NCBI GenBank assembly: GCA_022826305.1
Contig: JAJDVC010000064.1
Location: 1-32,345, forward strand
DNA: 32,345 nt
Direction: 5' to 3'
DNA from: Gammaproteobacteria bacterium
Lineage (GTDB): Bacteria; Pseudomonadota; Gammaproteobacteria; Arenicellales; Poriferihabitantaceae
The notes below the pieces were generated by a model. That model saw only the letters and a program-made list of their open reading frames with translations, was not told the DNA's origin and made no database searches. Below are positions 24,665 to 32,345 of this stretch, one piece after another (the stretch's first letter is position 1; each line of letters opens with the position of its first letter). Both the position numbers and the translations under genes were made by a program.

Positions 24665-25384
24665 ATGTGCAAGAAAATCCTGCTTCTGGATCATCACGAC
24701 AACCCCCGGGATGATCTCGCCACGGTCTATCTGGACCAGTTCGGTTTCGAACTCGATCTCTTCTGCCCGTTCAAGGGAGACAGTCTGCCCGGGGATGTAT
24801 CCGATTACCACGGTATCGTGATCTACGGTGGAGAGCCCAACGTCACGGAACTCGACCGCTACCCGTTCCTGGAAGAAGAGATCACATGGATCAGGCAAGC
24901 CATCGTGACCGACGTCCCCATGCTGGGAATCTGTCTCGGAGCCCAGCTGATCGCCCATTGTCTCGGAGCACGGGTGCAGGAACACGAACGCGGACTCTGC
25001 GAATTCGGCTACTACGAAATCGAACCGACGGCCGCAGGACTGTCCTCCTTTCCCGGCCCCATGTACGTCACCCAGGCGCACTTTCAGCAATTCGAACTCC
25101 CCGAAGGGGCAACGCTGCTGGCGCGCGGGAAGGCTTTCCCGAACCAGGCGTTCCGCTACGGACGGCATGTCTACGGCCTGCAGTTCCATCCGGAAATCAG
25201 CGAACCGATCTTCCGGCGCTGGCAGGACTCCGACTGGGCCTATTACGGATACCCCGGCGCACAAACCCGTTCCGAGCAGGATGCGATCCTGCCTGATGCC
25301 GACCCGGTTCAGGGAGCCTGGTTCCACAGGTTTCTGGACAGGCTGTTTGTCTCCCAGGCGCAGGAGCAGGCGGCGGTCGCCTGA
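24665..25384 (+). CDS. class I glutamine amidotransferase-like protein
   Basis: A 239-residue stand-alone GATase-1 domain. The nucleophile is Cys90 in GICLGAQLIAH, and His175 and Glu177 lie in LQFHPEIS, completing the triad. The N-terminus KILLLDHHDN and IVIYGGEPNV fit GMP-synthase-like amidotransferases that hydrolyse glutamine or gamma-glutamyl compounds. No synthetase domain or partner is adjacent, so it may act as a gamma-glutamyl hydrolase (PuuD-like) rather than feeding ammonia. The ATG at 24665 is chosen because homology starts immediately; the frame is open further upstream. It is followed after two bases by a SnoaL-like gene, so the pair is co-transcribed. Divergent from the hydroxyproline operon. 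Confidence 0.85.
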   Translation: MCKKILLLDHHDNPRDDLATVYLDQFGFELDLFCPFKGDSLPGDVSDYHGIVIYGGEPNVTELDRYPFLEEEITWIRQAIVTDVPMLGICLGAQLIAHCLGARVQEHERGLCEFGYYEIEPTAAGLSSFPGPMYVTQAHFQQFELPEGATLLARGKAFPNQAFRYGRHVYGLQFHPEISEPIFRRWQDSDWAYYGYPGAQTRSEQDAILPDADPVQGAWFHRFLDRLFVSQAQEQAAVA

Positions 25385-25386
25385 TC

Positions 25387-25791
25387 ATGACGGTCGCCGC
25401 TGAAGTCATCACGGCATTCTACCGGCATCTGAAGCACCGGGACCAGGACTCGTTGCACGGTCTGCTGGCCGACGATATAGCCGTCGAGTATCACGCACAG
25501 CCCAACGCATTCCCCTGGTCGGGAACCTTTTCAGGCAAGGATGGATTCGACCGTTTCCTCGACATCATCCGAACCCGTCTGGATGTCGTCGAGGTCAGCG
25601 TTGTGCGCTCGGTCAGCACACCCTCTCAGGTCGTCAACCTCTGCAGGGGCAAATGGCGATACCGGGAGAACGGCCAGCTGGTCGAAGGGGACATGGTCAA
25701 CGTGTTTTCCGTCCGTGACGGGAAAATCGACCGCTACGACGTCTATGCCGATACCCAGGCATTCGCCGAGGGAATGCCCGGAGGCGACTGA
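25387..25791 (+). CDS. SnoaL-like / NTF2-fold protein
   Basis: A 134-residue cone-shaped alpha+beta barrel protein. AAEVITAFYRHLKHRDQDSL is the first helix pair, GKDGFDRFLDII the third helix, and GDMVNVFSVRDGKIDRYDVY the long C-terminal strands with the family's 'vfrvrdGKIv...y.D'. Such proteins may be isomerases, hydroxylase subunits or binding proteins; no catalytic residues can be claimed. It starts two bases after the amidotransferase stop, indicating coupled expression and perhaps a shared substrate. Confidence 0.75.
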   Translation: MTVAAEVITAFYRHLKHRDQDSLHGLLADDIAVEYHAQPNAFPWSGTFSGKDGFDRFLDIIRTRLDVVEVSVVRSVSTPSQVVNLCRGKWRYRENGQLVEGDMVNVFSVRDGKIDRYDVYADTQAFAEGMPGGD

Positions 25792-25863
25792 AACAGACCT
25801 GCAGTCGGGAGCTTCTGCGCCCGGCACCGGGACAATTTTCTGCATGCCCGGCAGCTCCTGTCG

Positions 25864-25869
25864 TATAAT
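25864..25869 (+). promoter_or_regulatory. TATAAT -10 element upstream of the DUF4149-like gene
   Basis: A perfect TATAAT lies 43 bases before the ATG at 25912, correctly placed for a sigma-70 promoter. There is no good -35 match at 16-18 bases upstream, so strength is uncertain. Confidence 0.4.
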
Positions 25870-25911
25870 GACCTTGATGACCCTGGATCAGTCGGGGCAG
25901 GAGATCTTGCG

Positions 25912-26340
25912 ATGCTCATCAGTTTGACGATTCTGCTATCGTCCCTTTTGCTGGGTTCAATGGTGTTTTTTGCAGGCATCGTGACACCTTCGATCTTTCG
26001 CTCACTCGGGCAGCAGGAAGCCATGGACCATACGCGCCACCTCTTCCCCCGGTACTACCTGTGGTGCATCGTGCTGTCCGGCATCGCCACGCTCACCGCC
26101 AGCATCGCGCAGTCATACATCGCCATGTTGCTGGTCATCGTTCTGGCGGGATTCATCTATGGACGGCAATCCCTCATGAAGAAAGTTGCCGAAGCCAGGG
26201 ATCGGTGGACGGACACCGACTCCCCCCAGGACAAGGCCAGGTACAAGTCCCTGCACAAGCGTAGCGTCATCATCAACGGCTTCCAGATACTGGTACTGCT
26301 GCTGATCGTCTTCGCCAACCAGGTACTTTATCCGCGCTAG
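25912..26340 (+). CDS. DUF4149-like inner-membrane protein
   Basis: A 142-residue integral membrane protein with four hydrophobic segments: about residues 3-25, 50-64, 70-85 and 122-138. The start (LLLGSMVFFAGIVTPSIFRSL) and PRYYLWCIVLSG in the second segment resemble DUF4149/TMEM205-like proteins. A charged loop (MKKVAEARDRWTD, then KARYKSLHKRS) faces one side. Function of the family is unknown. It is preceded by a TATAAT and followed by a DUF1289 gene 43 bases on, likely in one transcript. Confidence 0.75.
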   Translation: MLISLTILLSSLLLGSMVFFAGIVTPSIFRSLGQQEAMDHTRHLFPRYYLWCIVLSGIATLTASIAQSYIAMLLVIVLAGFIYGRQSLMKKVAEARDRWTDTDSPQDKARYKSLHKRSVIINGFQILVLLLIVFANQVLYPR

Positions 26341-26383
26341 GCCTGCAGTACCGGTTCCTGCAGAAGCACCTGGCCTCGTACCC

Positions 26384-26626
26384 ATGACCGAAACCGGAAG
26401 GAAACGCAGACGCCGCCGACCCCGGCAATCGCGGCAGTTCGATACATCGGTGCCCTCACCCTGCCTGTCGGTCTGTACGTTCGATGGAGAACCCTTTTGC
26501 CGGGGGTGCTACCGCAATGCGGACGAAATCCGGGACTGGATGATCATGACCCGGGAACAGAAGCTTGCCGTCCTGGAACAACTCGACAGGCGACGCACCG
26601 AGGAGACCGGGGAAACCTTCTGGTAA
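26384..26626 (+). CDS. DUF1289 domain protein
   Basis: An 80-residue protein with a basic N-terminus (KRRRRRPRQSR) and the DUF1289 pattern SPCLSVCTFD followed by FCRGCYRNADEIRDW, giving four cysteines (CxxxC and CxxC) that should bind zinc or an iron-sulfur centre. Some family members precede or are fused to Fe-S-linked oxidoreductases; here it follows a membrane protein. Its role is unknown. It ends 49 bases before the convergent PhyH gene. Confidence 0.85.
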   Translation: MTETGRKRRRRRPRQSRQFDTSVPSPCLSVCTFDGEPFCRGCYRNADEIRDWMIMTREQKLAVLEQLDRRRTEETGETFW

Positions 26627-26663
26627 CCCGGACTGAAGACCCATACCTGCCCGGATCCCGGCA

Positions 26664-26687
26664 GTCGACCGGCAACTACCGGCCGAC
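26664..26687. terminator. imperfect hairpin at the convergent DUF1289/PhyH ends
   Basis: GTCG-A-CCGG and CCGG-C-CGAC pair around a CAACTA loop (one mismatch), overlapping the stop of the PhyH gene. There is no T-run on either side, so a rho-independent role is doubtful; it may shield transcript ends. Confidence 0.25.
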
Positions 26688-27476
26688 CGTAAAATCGTTC
26701 TTGCCGCATACATCCCTGCCACGCACCAGGAACAGGGGACGGCAGCCGTAGTCATGGCTGGCATTCTTCGCAGCCGTCCGCCGCCCGAGGGCATGGTCGT
26801 AATGACTGGTTGCCGGCATGAGCCTGACCACGAAGGCGGCGCGGCGGCGGTCCGTGAGATTGGGCCCCGAACCGTGGATCATGTACACGTCATGACAGGA
26901 AACCTGTCCGGCCCGGATAATCAGGTCCTCGGCTTCCGATTCATCGAAATGCTCCGAATCGCAAACATCGAAAATCGTATGGTCCTCCCTTTCCTCCCGG
27001 TGATGGGAATACTGTATCCGCCGCCTGTGGGATCCCGGGATAAAGCGCATGGGTCCGTTGTCGTGCGTCACGTCGTCCAGTGCTATCCATATGGTCATGG
27101 TCTCAAGGGGCAGGATCGGGTAGTAGTCGCTGTCCTGGTGCCAGGGCGTCCCCTTTCCCTGGCGGGCCGGCTTGCCGAAGATCGTCGTTCCCCAGAGAAT
27201 GATGTCGTCGCCGATCAGCTGTGCAGCCATATCCAGCAGGTCCGGGGTAGTGGCAAACCCGAACCATTCATTCGACCCCTTCACGCCCTGCGCACCGGGG
27301 TTTTCCAGGTGCGGACCAAGCAGAAAGTCCGAACCCAGCGCCGCATTGTCGCACAGCAGTCTTTCATAGGCCGCCAGCATCCGTTCCAGCAATGCGTCCG
27401 GCAGGCGGTAGTCGGGTACCAGATAACCCTTCTCCCGGTATGTATCGATCTCCTGTTGCGAAAGACGCGCTGTCAT
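26676..27476 (-). CDS. phytanoyl-CoA dioxygenase family oxygenase
   Basis: A 266-residue Fe(II)/2-oxoglutarate-dependent dioxygenase. The facial triad is His113 and Asp115 in TPWHQDSDYYP, with the distal His201 in MIHGSGPN. Arginines in the DRRRAAFVVRL stretch (about 210-219) would bind 2-oxoglutarate. GPMRFIPGSHRRR is the typical strand after the metal site. It would hydroxylate a small molecule at the expense of 2-oxoglutarate and O2. It follows hutH with a 27-base gap in the same operon, so its substrate may be a histidine or urocanate derivative, which would be unusual, or it may be a hitch-hiker. Ectoine-hydroxylase-like proteins are in this family, but specificity cannot be told. Confidence 0.9.
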   Translation of the reverse strand: MTARLSQQEIDTYREKGYLVPDYRLPDALLERMLAAYERLLCDNAALGSDFLLGPHLENPGAQGVKGSNEWFGFATTPDLLDMAAQLIGDDIILWGTTIFGKPARQGKGTPWHQDSDYYPILPLETMTIWIALDDVTHDNGPMRFIPGSHRRRIQYSHHREEREDHTIFDVCDSEHFDESEAEDLIIRAGQVSCHDVYMIHGSGPNLTDRRRAAFVVRLMPATSHYDHALGRRTAAKNASHDYGCRPLFLVRGRDVCGKNDFTVGR

Positions 27477-27503
27477 GATCGCCGCAAGCCGCTCATCGGA
27501 GCC

Positions 27504-29054
27504 CTACCCGTTCCACAGCGTCGGCAGCATATCCTCACCGACCGCACCGGCCAACTCCCGGTTCCTGATCAGTTCGCATGCCGCCTTCATGTCCGGAGCA
27601 AGGATCCGGTCTTCCCCGAGCGGCATTACCCGCGTCCTGACCAGCCGCACGACCTTCTCCAGATGCGGACTGGACAAAAGGGGACGCCTGAACTCCACCC
27701 CCTGGGTCGCCGCCAGCAGTTCGATGGCAATGATCCACGCAAGGTTGTCGTTCATTTCAAGGAGCCGCAGCGCACCATGGCAGGCCATCGAGACATGATC
27801 CTCCTGATTGGCGCTGGTCGGCGTCGAATCCACGGAGCACGGCGTCGACCTGTGCCTGTTCTCGGACATCAGCGCCGCGGCGGTCACCTCGGCCGCCATG
27901 AAACCGGAGCTGCAGCCCGGATCCGGAGACAGGAATCCCGGCAGGCCATGGTTCAGGGCCGGGTCCACCAGCGTCGCAATGCGACGCTCGGCAATCGACC
28001 TGGTCTCAGCGATCGCCAGTGCGCACAGGTCGGCGACCAATGCGACCGGTTCGCCATGGAAATTGCCACCGGAAACCACTTCCCCCGAACCGGTTACAAG
28101 CGGATTGTCGGTCACCGCATTGGCCTCGATCTCAAGGGTTTGCGACACATGCCGGAGCTGATCAAGGCAGGATCCCATGACCTGCGGCTGGCACCTGAGA
28201 CAGTACGGATCCTGCACCCTTTCATCATCCTCGCGGTGAGACTCCCGAATCCGGGAACCGGACAGCAGACACCGTAACGACCTCGCGATGTCGATCTGGC
28301 CGTACTGCCCTCTCAATGCATGAATTTCCTTCCGAAACGGCGTGGTAGAGGCCATCAGGGCATCGCAGGAAAGCGCTCCGGTCACCACGGCTGCACGACA
28401 CAGGTCCCAGGCATCAAACACGGCCGCCAGGGCAATCGCTGCGGATACCTGGGTTCCGTTCAGCATTGCCAGGCCTTCCTTGGGTCCCAGCTTGACGGGA
28501 CACAGGCCTGACGCATCCAGCGCATCCGATGCCGGAACCCTGTCGCCGCGGTATGTCACTTCCCCTTCTCCGGTCAGGGGCAGGGTCATGTGCGCAAGCG
28601 GCGCCAGATCACCGGAGGCGCCGACCGATCCCCGGGATGGAACAATCGGCAGCATGTCGGCGTTCAGCATGGCCTGCAACAGTTCCAGAACCTGCCAGCG
28701 CACGCCCGACGCGCCGCGTCCCAGGGAGCAGAGTTTCAGCAGCATGACCAGCCGGACGATGGACGGCGGCAGGTCCGGTCCGATACCGCAGCAGTGGGAA
28801 TGCAGCAGGTTCCGCTGCAGTACGGATGCCCGATCCGGTGGAACCCGGGTATTCGCCAGCTTGCCGAATCCCGTATTGATGCCGTATACGGCTGCCTCTC
28901 CCGAAGCGACGATGCGTACCGTTTCGGCCGCCTTTTCCACGGATTCCCGGCAGGATTCGTCCAATTCCACCTTGCCGGGCCGCAGGTAAAACGCATACAG
29001 TTGACGAAGGTTCAGCTGTCCCGGAACCACCTGCAAGACCCGGTCCGTTTTCAT
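27504..29054 (-). CDS. hutH: histidine ammonia-lyase HutH
   Basis: A 516-residue member of the MIO-lyase family that deaminates histidine to urocanate. The autocatalytic MIO tripeptide Ala146-Ser147-Gly148 lies in RGSVGASGDLAPLAH. The YGINTGFGKL (57-66) tyrosine, the RNLLHSHCCG segment and TDNPLV with NFHGEP in the second half are also family hallmarks. HutH start ATG at 29054 overlaps the hutF stop by four bases (ATGA), so it is translationally coupled; the upstream ORF extension belongs to hutF antisense frames. HutU and HutI are absent from the window, so the pathway is completed elsewhere. A related aminomutase is less likely given the hutF partner. Confidence 0.92.
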   Translation of the reverse strand: MKTDRVLQVVPGQLNLRQLYAFYLRPGKVELDESCRESVEKAAETVRIVASGEAAVYGINTGFGKLANTRVPPDRASVLQRNLLHSHCCGIGPDLPPSIVRLVMLLKLCSLGRGASGVRWQVLELLQAMLNADMLPIVPSRGSVGASGDLAPLAHMTLPLTGEGEVTYRGDRVPASDALDASGLCPVKLGPKEGLAMLNGTQVSAAIALAAVFDAWDLCRAAVVTGALSCDALMASTTPFRKEIHALRGQYGQIDIARSLRCLLSGSRIRESHREDDERVQDPYCLRCQPQVMGSCLDQLRHVSQTLEIEANAVTDNPLVTGSGEVVSGGNFHGEPVALVADLCALAIAETRSIAERRIATLVDPALNHGLPGFLSPDPGCSSGFMAAEVTAAALMSENRHRSTPCSVDSTPTSANQEDHVSMACHGALRLLEMNDNLAWIIAIELLAATQGVEFRRPLLSSPHLEKVVRLVRTRVMPLGEDRILAPDMKAACELIRNRELAGAVGEDMLPTLWNG

Positions 29055-30487
29055 GCCCGATTCAACCTGTCCAGCACATTTCGGTAACGCCGGCATATCT
29101 CTTCCTCGGCCATGTGCCGACCATCGCGGACGACCCGCCGACCAGCGGCATAGACATCCCTGACCAGGCACTCGTTACCGGAAAAGATCCAGTTGTCCAT
29201 GCGCTGATCGTCGACACATCCGTACAGCCTGGGATGGTCGGTTTCGAGCACAACGAAATCCGCCCGGCATCCCGGCGCGATGGCTCCGATCATGAGACCG
29301 CATGCAGACCGTCCCCCCTCAAGGGCCTGTCCGTGCAGGGCGGCGCCCGTGCTCGGTTCAGCGTCTGTCGCCATGATGTTCCTGCGTCGGTTCAGCAACC
29401 TGCAACCATACTCCAGCCACCGCATCTCTTCCACCGGACTGATGGAAATGTGACTGTCCGACCCGATCGACCAGGATCCGCCTGCCCGGCAGTACTCCTC
29501 CAGATTGAAGAAACCGTCCCCGAGATTCGCCTCGGTCGTCGGGCACAGGCACGCCACGGCTCCGCTTTGCGCGAGACGAAGGGTTTCGTCCTGACTCATG
29601 TGCGTGGCGTGGACCAGACACCACCTGGAATCCACTTCGAACCGGTTCAGCAACCACTCCACGGGCCGTTCACCGCACCACTGCCGGCATTCTTCGACTT
29701 CCCGTTCCTGCTCGGCGACATGCATGTGGATAACGGCAGGCGGTCGGTCGGACAGGTTTTCCATCACCGCCTTGAGCAACGGCTCGCTGATCGCTCGCGG
29801 GGAATGCGGCGCAATACCGACCGGAACGCATTGCCGGGCATCCATCCCTGCCTCCCGCTGCAGGCGAGAGACAATCTCGCTGAATCCGTCGATCTCCGTC
29901 ACGAACCGCTTCTGCCCTTCCAGCGGCGCCTGTTCTTCGAATCCGCCGTACCGGTAAAGGACCGGCAGGGCCGTGAACCCGATACCCGCATGCCGGGCAG
30001 CCTCCAGGCACTGCAGCGTCATGATTGCCGGATCCGCGTACGGCTGGCCGGCCGGGTCATGGTGCAGGTACTGGAACTCGGCGACATGGGTATAGCCCGA
30101 CTTCAGCATTTCCATGTACGCCATTCCGGCAATCGCGTACAGGTCGTCAGGTTGTATCCGCTGCAGGTTCCGGTACATGACGGAACGCCAGGTCCAGAAC
30201 GAATCCTGCAGGGTCTTTCCCGATACCGGATCAATACCTGCCCGCTCGCCCAGCCCGGACATGGCGCGCTGGTGAGCATGGGAATGGCAGTTCGGCATTC
30301 CGGGTACGACCGCCCCGGATATGACACGGTCGGGCCGAACCCCGGAATCCGGCTCAACAGATCGAATGATGCCGTTGCCGTCGACCTGCACAAGCACCCG
30401 ATCAGCCCAGCCATCCGGCAGGTGTACGCTATCCATCAGGTAGCAGATATCCTGAAGGGGCGGGAATTCCTGTTCGGCTGGTGACAT
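29051..30487 (-). CDS. hutF: formimidoylglutamate deiminase HutF
   Basis: A 478-residue amidohydrolase that removes ammonia from N-formimidoyl-L-glutamate in the two-step (HutF-HutG) branch of histidine breakdown. The metal ligands His68 and His70 lie in MPNCHSHAHQRAM, then HMHVAEQEREVEEC, VHATHM and SIGSDSHISI. VPVGIAPHSPRA is the helix before the third ligand. It is 25-45 residues longer at the N-terminus if the first ATG (30625) is used; the ATG at 30487 gives normal family length and is preferred. It is first in hutF-hutH-phyH. HutG, needed next, is not in the window. Confidence 0.9.
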   Translation of the reverse strand: MSPAEQEFPPLQDICYLMDSVHLPDGWADRVLVQVDGNGIIRSVEPDSGVRPDRVISGAVVPGMPNCHSHAHQRAMSGLGERAGIDPVSGKTLQDSFWTWRSVMYRNLQRIQPDDLYAIAGMAYMEMLKSGYTHVAEFQYLHHDPAGQPYADPAIMTLQCLEAARHAGIGFTALPVLYRYGGFEEQAPLEGQKRFVTEIDGFSEIVSRLQREAGMDARQCVPVGIAPHSPRAISEPLLKAVMENLSDRPPAVIHMHVAEQEREVEECRQWCGERPVEWLLNRFEVDSRWCLVHATHMSQDETLRLAQSGAVACLCPTTEANLGDGFFNLEEYCRAGGSWSIGSDSHISISPVEEMRWLEYGCRLLNRRRNIMATDAEPSTGAALHGQALEGGRSACGLMIGAIAPGCRADFVVLETDHPRLYGCVDDQRMDNWIFSGNECLVRDVYAAGRRVVRDGRHMAEEEICRRYRNVLDRLNRA

Positions 30488-30549
30488 GTGATCGGTCAGG
30501 GAAAACGGAACAGGCAGAGGCTGGGCCCCCGGAAAGTATCGTCCGGTGC

Positions 30550-30555
30550 ATTCTA
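30550..30555 (-). promoter_or_regulatory. candidate hutF promoter, extended -10
   Basis: The minus strand reads TGCTAGAAT: an extended -10 (TGn) followed by TAGAAT, 62 bases before the hutF ATG. A -35 resembling TTTCGC lies 17 bases further up but is a poor match, as is common with extended -10 promoters. Confidence 0.4.
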
Positions 30556-30594
30556 GCAAGCTGCAGGCGGATGCGAAACGCCCTGGTGCGGGTT

Positions 30595-30626
30595 CATGTC
30601 GGCAACACATGTCTCGACAGGACATG
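30595..30626. promoter_or_regulatory. possible operator: repeated CATGTC with inverted GACATG
   Basis: CATGTC occurs at 30595-30600 and 30608-30613, and its inverse GACATG at 30621-30626, each 13 bases apart. Within it TGTCTCGACA (30610-30619) has arms TGTC/GACA, similar in shape to GntR/HutC-type sites. It lies just upstream of the candidate hutF promoter. No regulator gene is in the window. Confidence 0.25.
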
Positions 30627-30707
30627 AGCTGTACTGTTCCGGATATGATGATCCAGAAACTGTTCTGGTTTCTATCAACCGGAAGTTGTTAGGTAATTTT
30701 CAGTTAT

Positions 30708-32345
30708 TCAATCTCGCTCTCCCTCAGTTGAACCAGGAAAATCCCTGATTTGCCCATCCATCTCCAGAAAGAGAGGAGTTCCGGTAAAGGAAAGAGGCGA
30801 TATTGGGCCATGGAACATGAAGGGATATTTGTCATTGCTTGATGGATCGATGAAAGATCGGTAAAACCTGGCACCCATGTCATCGTTGATGATGTCCCGG
30901 ACCTTACGGAACTCCGAACCACTCGTGAGTCCATACCCGAAGGCGAATATCCGGATTTGCCTTCTGATCTCCTCGTGGAGCGAATCGATAGTCTGTGTAA
31001 TGAACATATAGCCGATTCCGTATTTACGCGTGGTCCGAACCGCATCAATAATGCTGTTCGTCAGATTCCTGAGATCCTGATCATGGGTATACGTGCTGAT
31101 GAATCGATGCGCCTCGTCAAGCACGATAAGGCAGTTGGCCTGTTCCCCTTGGGCATATAGTTCCGCACCCCTGTTTTTGACTGCATCTTCAATGATATTG
31201 ATGTAGAGAGTCTGGAGGGACTCCATGCCTATCTCGGCATGCCTTCCCGAGATATTGAGTATGACGAGGTTGCCTGATTTGCCCACCACAGATTCGATTA
31301 CCTGTTCCAGCCTCACTTTCCCTGATTGCCTGAATAATCTACAGACATACTGCCATACCTCCTTTGCTTCAGGGTCGATATCTCCGCTTGCCATATTCTC
31401 AATCCGGCTTTTGAGATTGTTGTAGTACTGCCCGGACGCATAGACATTTTTCAGATACCTTTCGTCCTTCCCGACGAACCTACTGACGAGCTTGTCAAGT
31501 AGTTGGTTGCTGTCCTCATCTCCGATAACGAAACTGGGGTTTTGCATTCTTCCTGTTATGTACTCCTGTATCGACTCTGCCATCAGTTCACGCTTTTCTT
31601 GAGTGAGCAACCTGAACGCCTTTCTCACAAACCCGTAGTTCAGAAGCAGTTCACTGAACAATCTTGCATCGTTGGGCAGGGCAATGTCCTCTGGAACCCT
31701 ATACCTCTCGTATTTCATCCCGGTTTGTGTTGCTTTTTCCTTGAATGCTGAGATCTCCGGCAACACGTTGTTGTCTTCGTAGAATTGCTCCTGCGGGTCG
31801 AGTATCAGGATGCTCATGTGCTGGCTATGTCGGGCATATCCCAAGATCATATTGGCAGCCGTGGTCGTTTTACCAGAACCAGTTCTGCCGAAGACGCCGA
31901 TGTGATAGGCATCACCTCCACCTCCCTGGCTCGGACGGCCGAAATGCCTGAACCAGAACGGCACCCTAACGTCCGTATCATACGCAGTTCCAAGGCATAC
32001 GAGTTGCCCCTGATATGGTGTCATAAGATTCTCCATGACAGCATTGCTCACCGCCTTGACCGGAGTACCCGTTGAAGGGGAGTTTGCAAGCTTGTGCGCC
32101 CGCGAATGTTCATCGGCCACAACAAAACTGGATTGGACGTTGATTTTGGCAATGCGGTTATCTGCCACGCCACTGAGATTGGGAAGCTTGCCATGACGCT
32201 TGATGATCCCCTTGAACGATGGTTCTTCATGCCATCTGTTCCTGGTCTCTATCTCAGTAATCTGACCAAGCACAAGCACTTGATTCTTACCCTCTGCCAC
32301 CTGAAAGCACACCAATTCTCCCAACAGCTTGCTCTTCTCTTTGAC
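30708..32345 (-). CDS. HerA/DUF87-type ATPase, 5' end cut by window edge
   Basis: A bacterial HerA/VirB4-like ATPase of at least 545 residues; the frame stays open to the right edge, so the start lies outside. Walker A is GVFGRTGSGKTTTAANMI, Walker B is LIVLDEAHRFIS, and MFITQTIDSLHEEIRRQIRI is the following sensor and arginine region. The N-terminal HAS-barrel-like segment is present (GELVCFQVAEGKNQVLVLG). HerA forms a hexameric DNA pump that works with a nuclease (NurA) in repair or with SIR2/DUF4297-type effectors in phage defence. No partner is within view; it would be upstream, right of the window. The gene is clearly more AT-rich than its neighbours, suggesting acquisition. Confidence 0.8.
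   Translation of the reverse strand, partial: VKEKSKLLGELVCFQVAEGKNQVLVLGQITEIETRNRWHEEPSFKGIIKRHGKLPNLSGVADNRIAKINVQSSFVVADEHSRAHKLANSPSTGTPVKAVSNAVMENLMTPYQGQLVCLGTAYDTDVRVPFWFRHFGRPSQGGGGDAYHIGVFGRTGSGKTTTAANMILGYARHSQHMSILILDPQEQFYEDNNVLPEISAFKEKATQTGMKYERYRVPEDIALPNDARLFSELLLNYGFVRKAFRLLTQEKRELMAESIQEYITGRMQNPSFVIGDEDSNQLLDKLVSRFVGKDERYLKNVYASGQYYNNLKSRIENMASGDIDPEAKEVWQYVCRLFRQSGKVRLEQVIESVVGKSGNLVILNISGRHAEIGMESLQTLYINIIEDAVKNRGAELYAQGEQANCLIVLDEAHRFISTYTHDQDLRNLTNSIIDAVRTTRKYGIGYMFITQTIDSLHEEIRRQIRIFAFGYGLTSGSEFRKVRDIINDDMGARFYRSFIDPSSNDKYPFMFHGPISPLSFTGTPLFLEMDGQIRDFPGSTEGERD

Larger units (their letters stand above)
30488..30707. other. intergenic region between hutF and the HerA gene
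   Basis: This 220-base region holds the likely hutF promoter and a small symmetrical element. The border also marks a visible change from GC-rich to more AT-rich sequence, as expected at the edge of an acquired island. Confidence 0.5.

Noticed and set aside
26754-28277. Plus-strand frame of 507 codons opposite phyH and hutH
   Set aside because: It is antisense to two well-supported genes and has shadow-like composition rich in Arg, Gln and His.
1-32345. CRISPR arrays, tRNA or rRNA genes
   Set aside because: I saw no regularly spaced repeats, and no cloverleaf or rRNA-like sequence on either strand by reading; a covariance search would be needed to exclude small RNAs.

Overview
The window looks like a chromosomal segment of a GC-rich proteobacterium, probably gammaproteobacterial. 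This rests on the types of housekeeping genes present (a YheS-like ABC-F ATPase, a DUF1289 protein, a ccoS relic), not on any search. The gene content is dominated by catabolism of nitrogenous compounds typical of animal tissue: 4-hydroxyproline, histidine, methylated arginine and quaternary-amine-like acids. There is also a phytanoyl-CoA-dioxygenase-family gene. A host-associated (for example marine-invertebrate) or osmolyte-scavenging lifestyle is a reasonable inference but is not proven by sequence alone.

Layout. 0.1-1.2 kb: an intact DUF262-HNH nuclease of restriction type. 1.2-2.7 kb: relics of a DUF433 antitoxin, a possible PIN toxin and a frameshifted Fic gene. 2.8-6.2 kb (minus): a tight four-gene CoA operon of GNAT, hotdog thioesterase, CaiD-like hydratase and CaiC-like ligase. 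6.5-7.6 kb: an intact Fic gene. 8.2-11.5 kb (plus): aldehyde dehydrogenase, LLM flavin oxidoreductase and alpha/beta hydrolase, possibly followed by a small DUF971-like ORF. 12.0-12.8 kb: an unusual SDR. 13.4-13.7 kb: a serine-hydrolase relic. 13.7-15.6 kb: the ABC-F ATPase. 15.8-16.7 kb: an SRPBCC-GyrI fusion. 16.8-17.6 kb: relics of ccoS and of an amino-acid ABC permease. 17.6-18.4 kb: dimethylarginine dimethylaminohydrolase. 18.6-19.9 kb: a transposase relic and an MttB-type methyltransferase relic. 20.1-21.1 kb: a membrane metal-dependent hydrolase. 21.1-24.4 kb (minus): three enzymes of 4-hydroxyproline breakdown. 24.7-25.8 kb: glutamine amidotransferase plus SnoaL-like protein. 25.9-26.6 kb: DUF4149-like membrane protein and DUF1289 protein. 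26.7-30.5 kb (minus): hutF, hutH and a PhyH-family oxygenase as one operon. 30.7 kb to the right edge: a HerA/DUF87 ATPase, visibly more AT-rich and cut by the window edge.

The most striking general property is decay. At least seven of the stretches between intact genes still translate, in pieces, into recognisable protein families interrupted by frameshifts and stops. Genes lying between the wrecks are intact. Several losses are informative: the dead permease sits directly in front of an intact DDAH, the dead MttB removes a quaternary-amine demethylase, and the dead Fic gene is broken inside its own HPFxDGNGR motif.

The candidates for a less-described system are the GNAT-thioesterase-hydratase-ligase operon, the ALDH-LLM-hydrolase module and the hutFH-phyH operon. 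The DUF262-HNH and HerA genes at the two edges look like parts of defence loci whose remainder lies outside the window. All family assignments come from reading motifs, with no database search.
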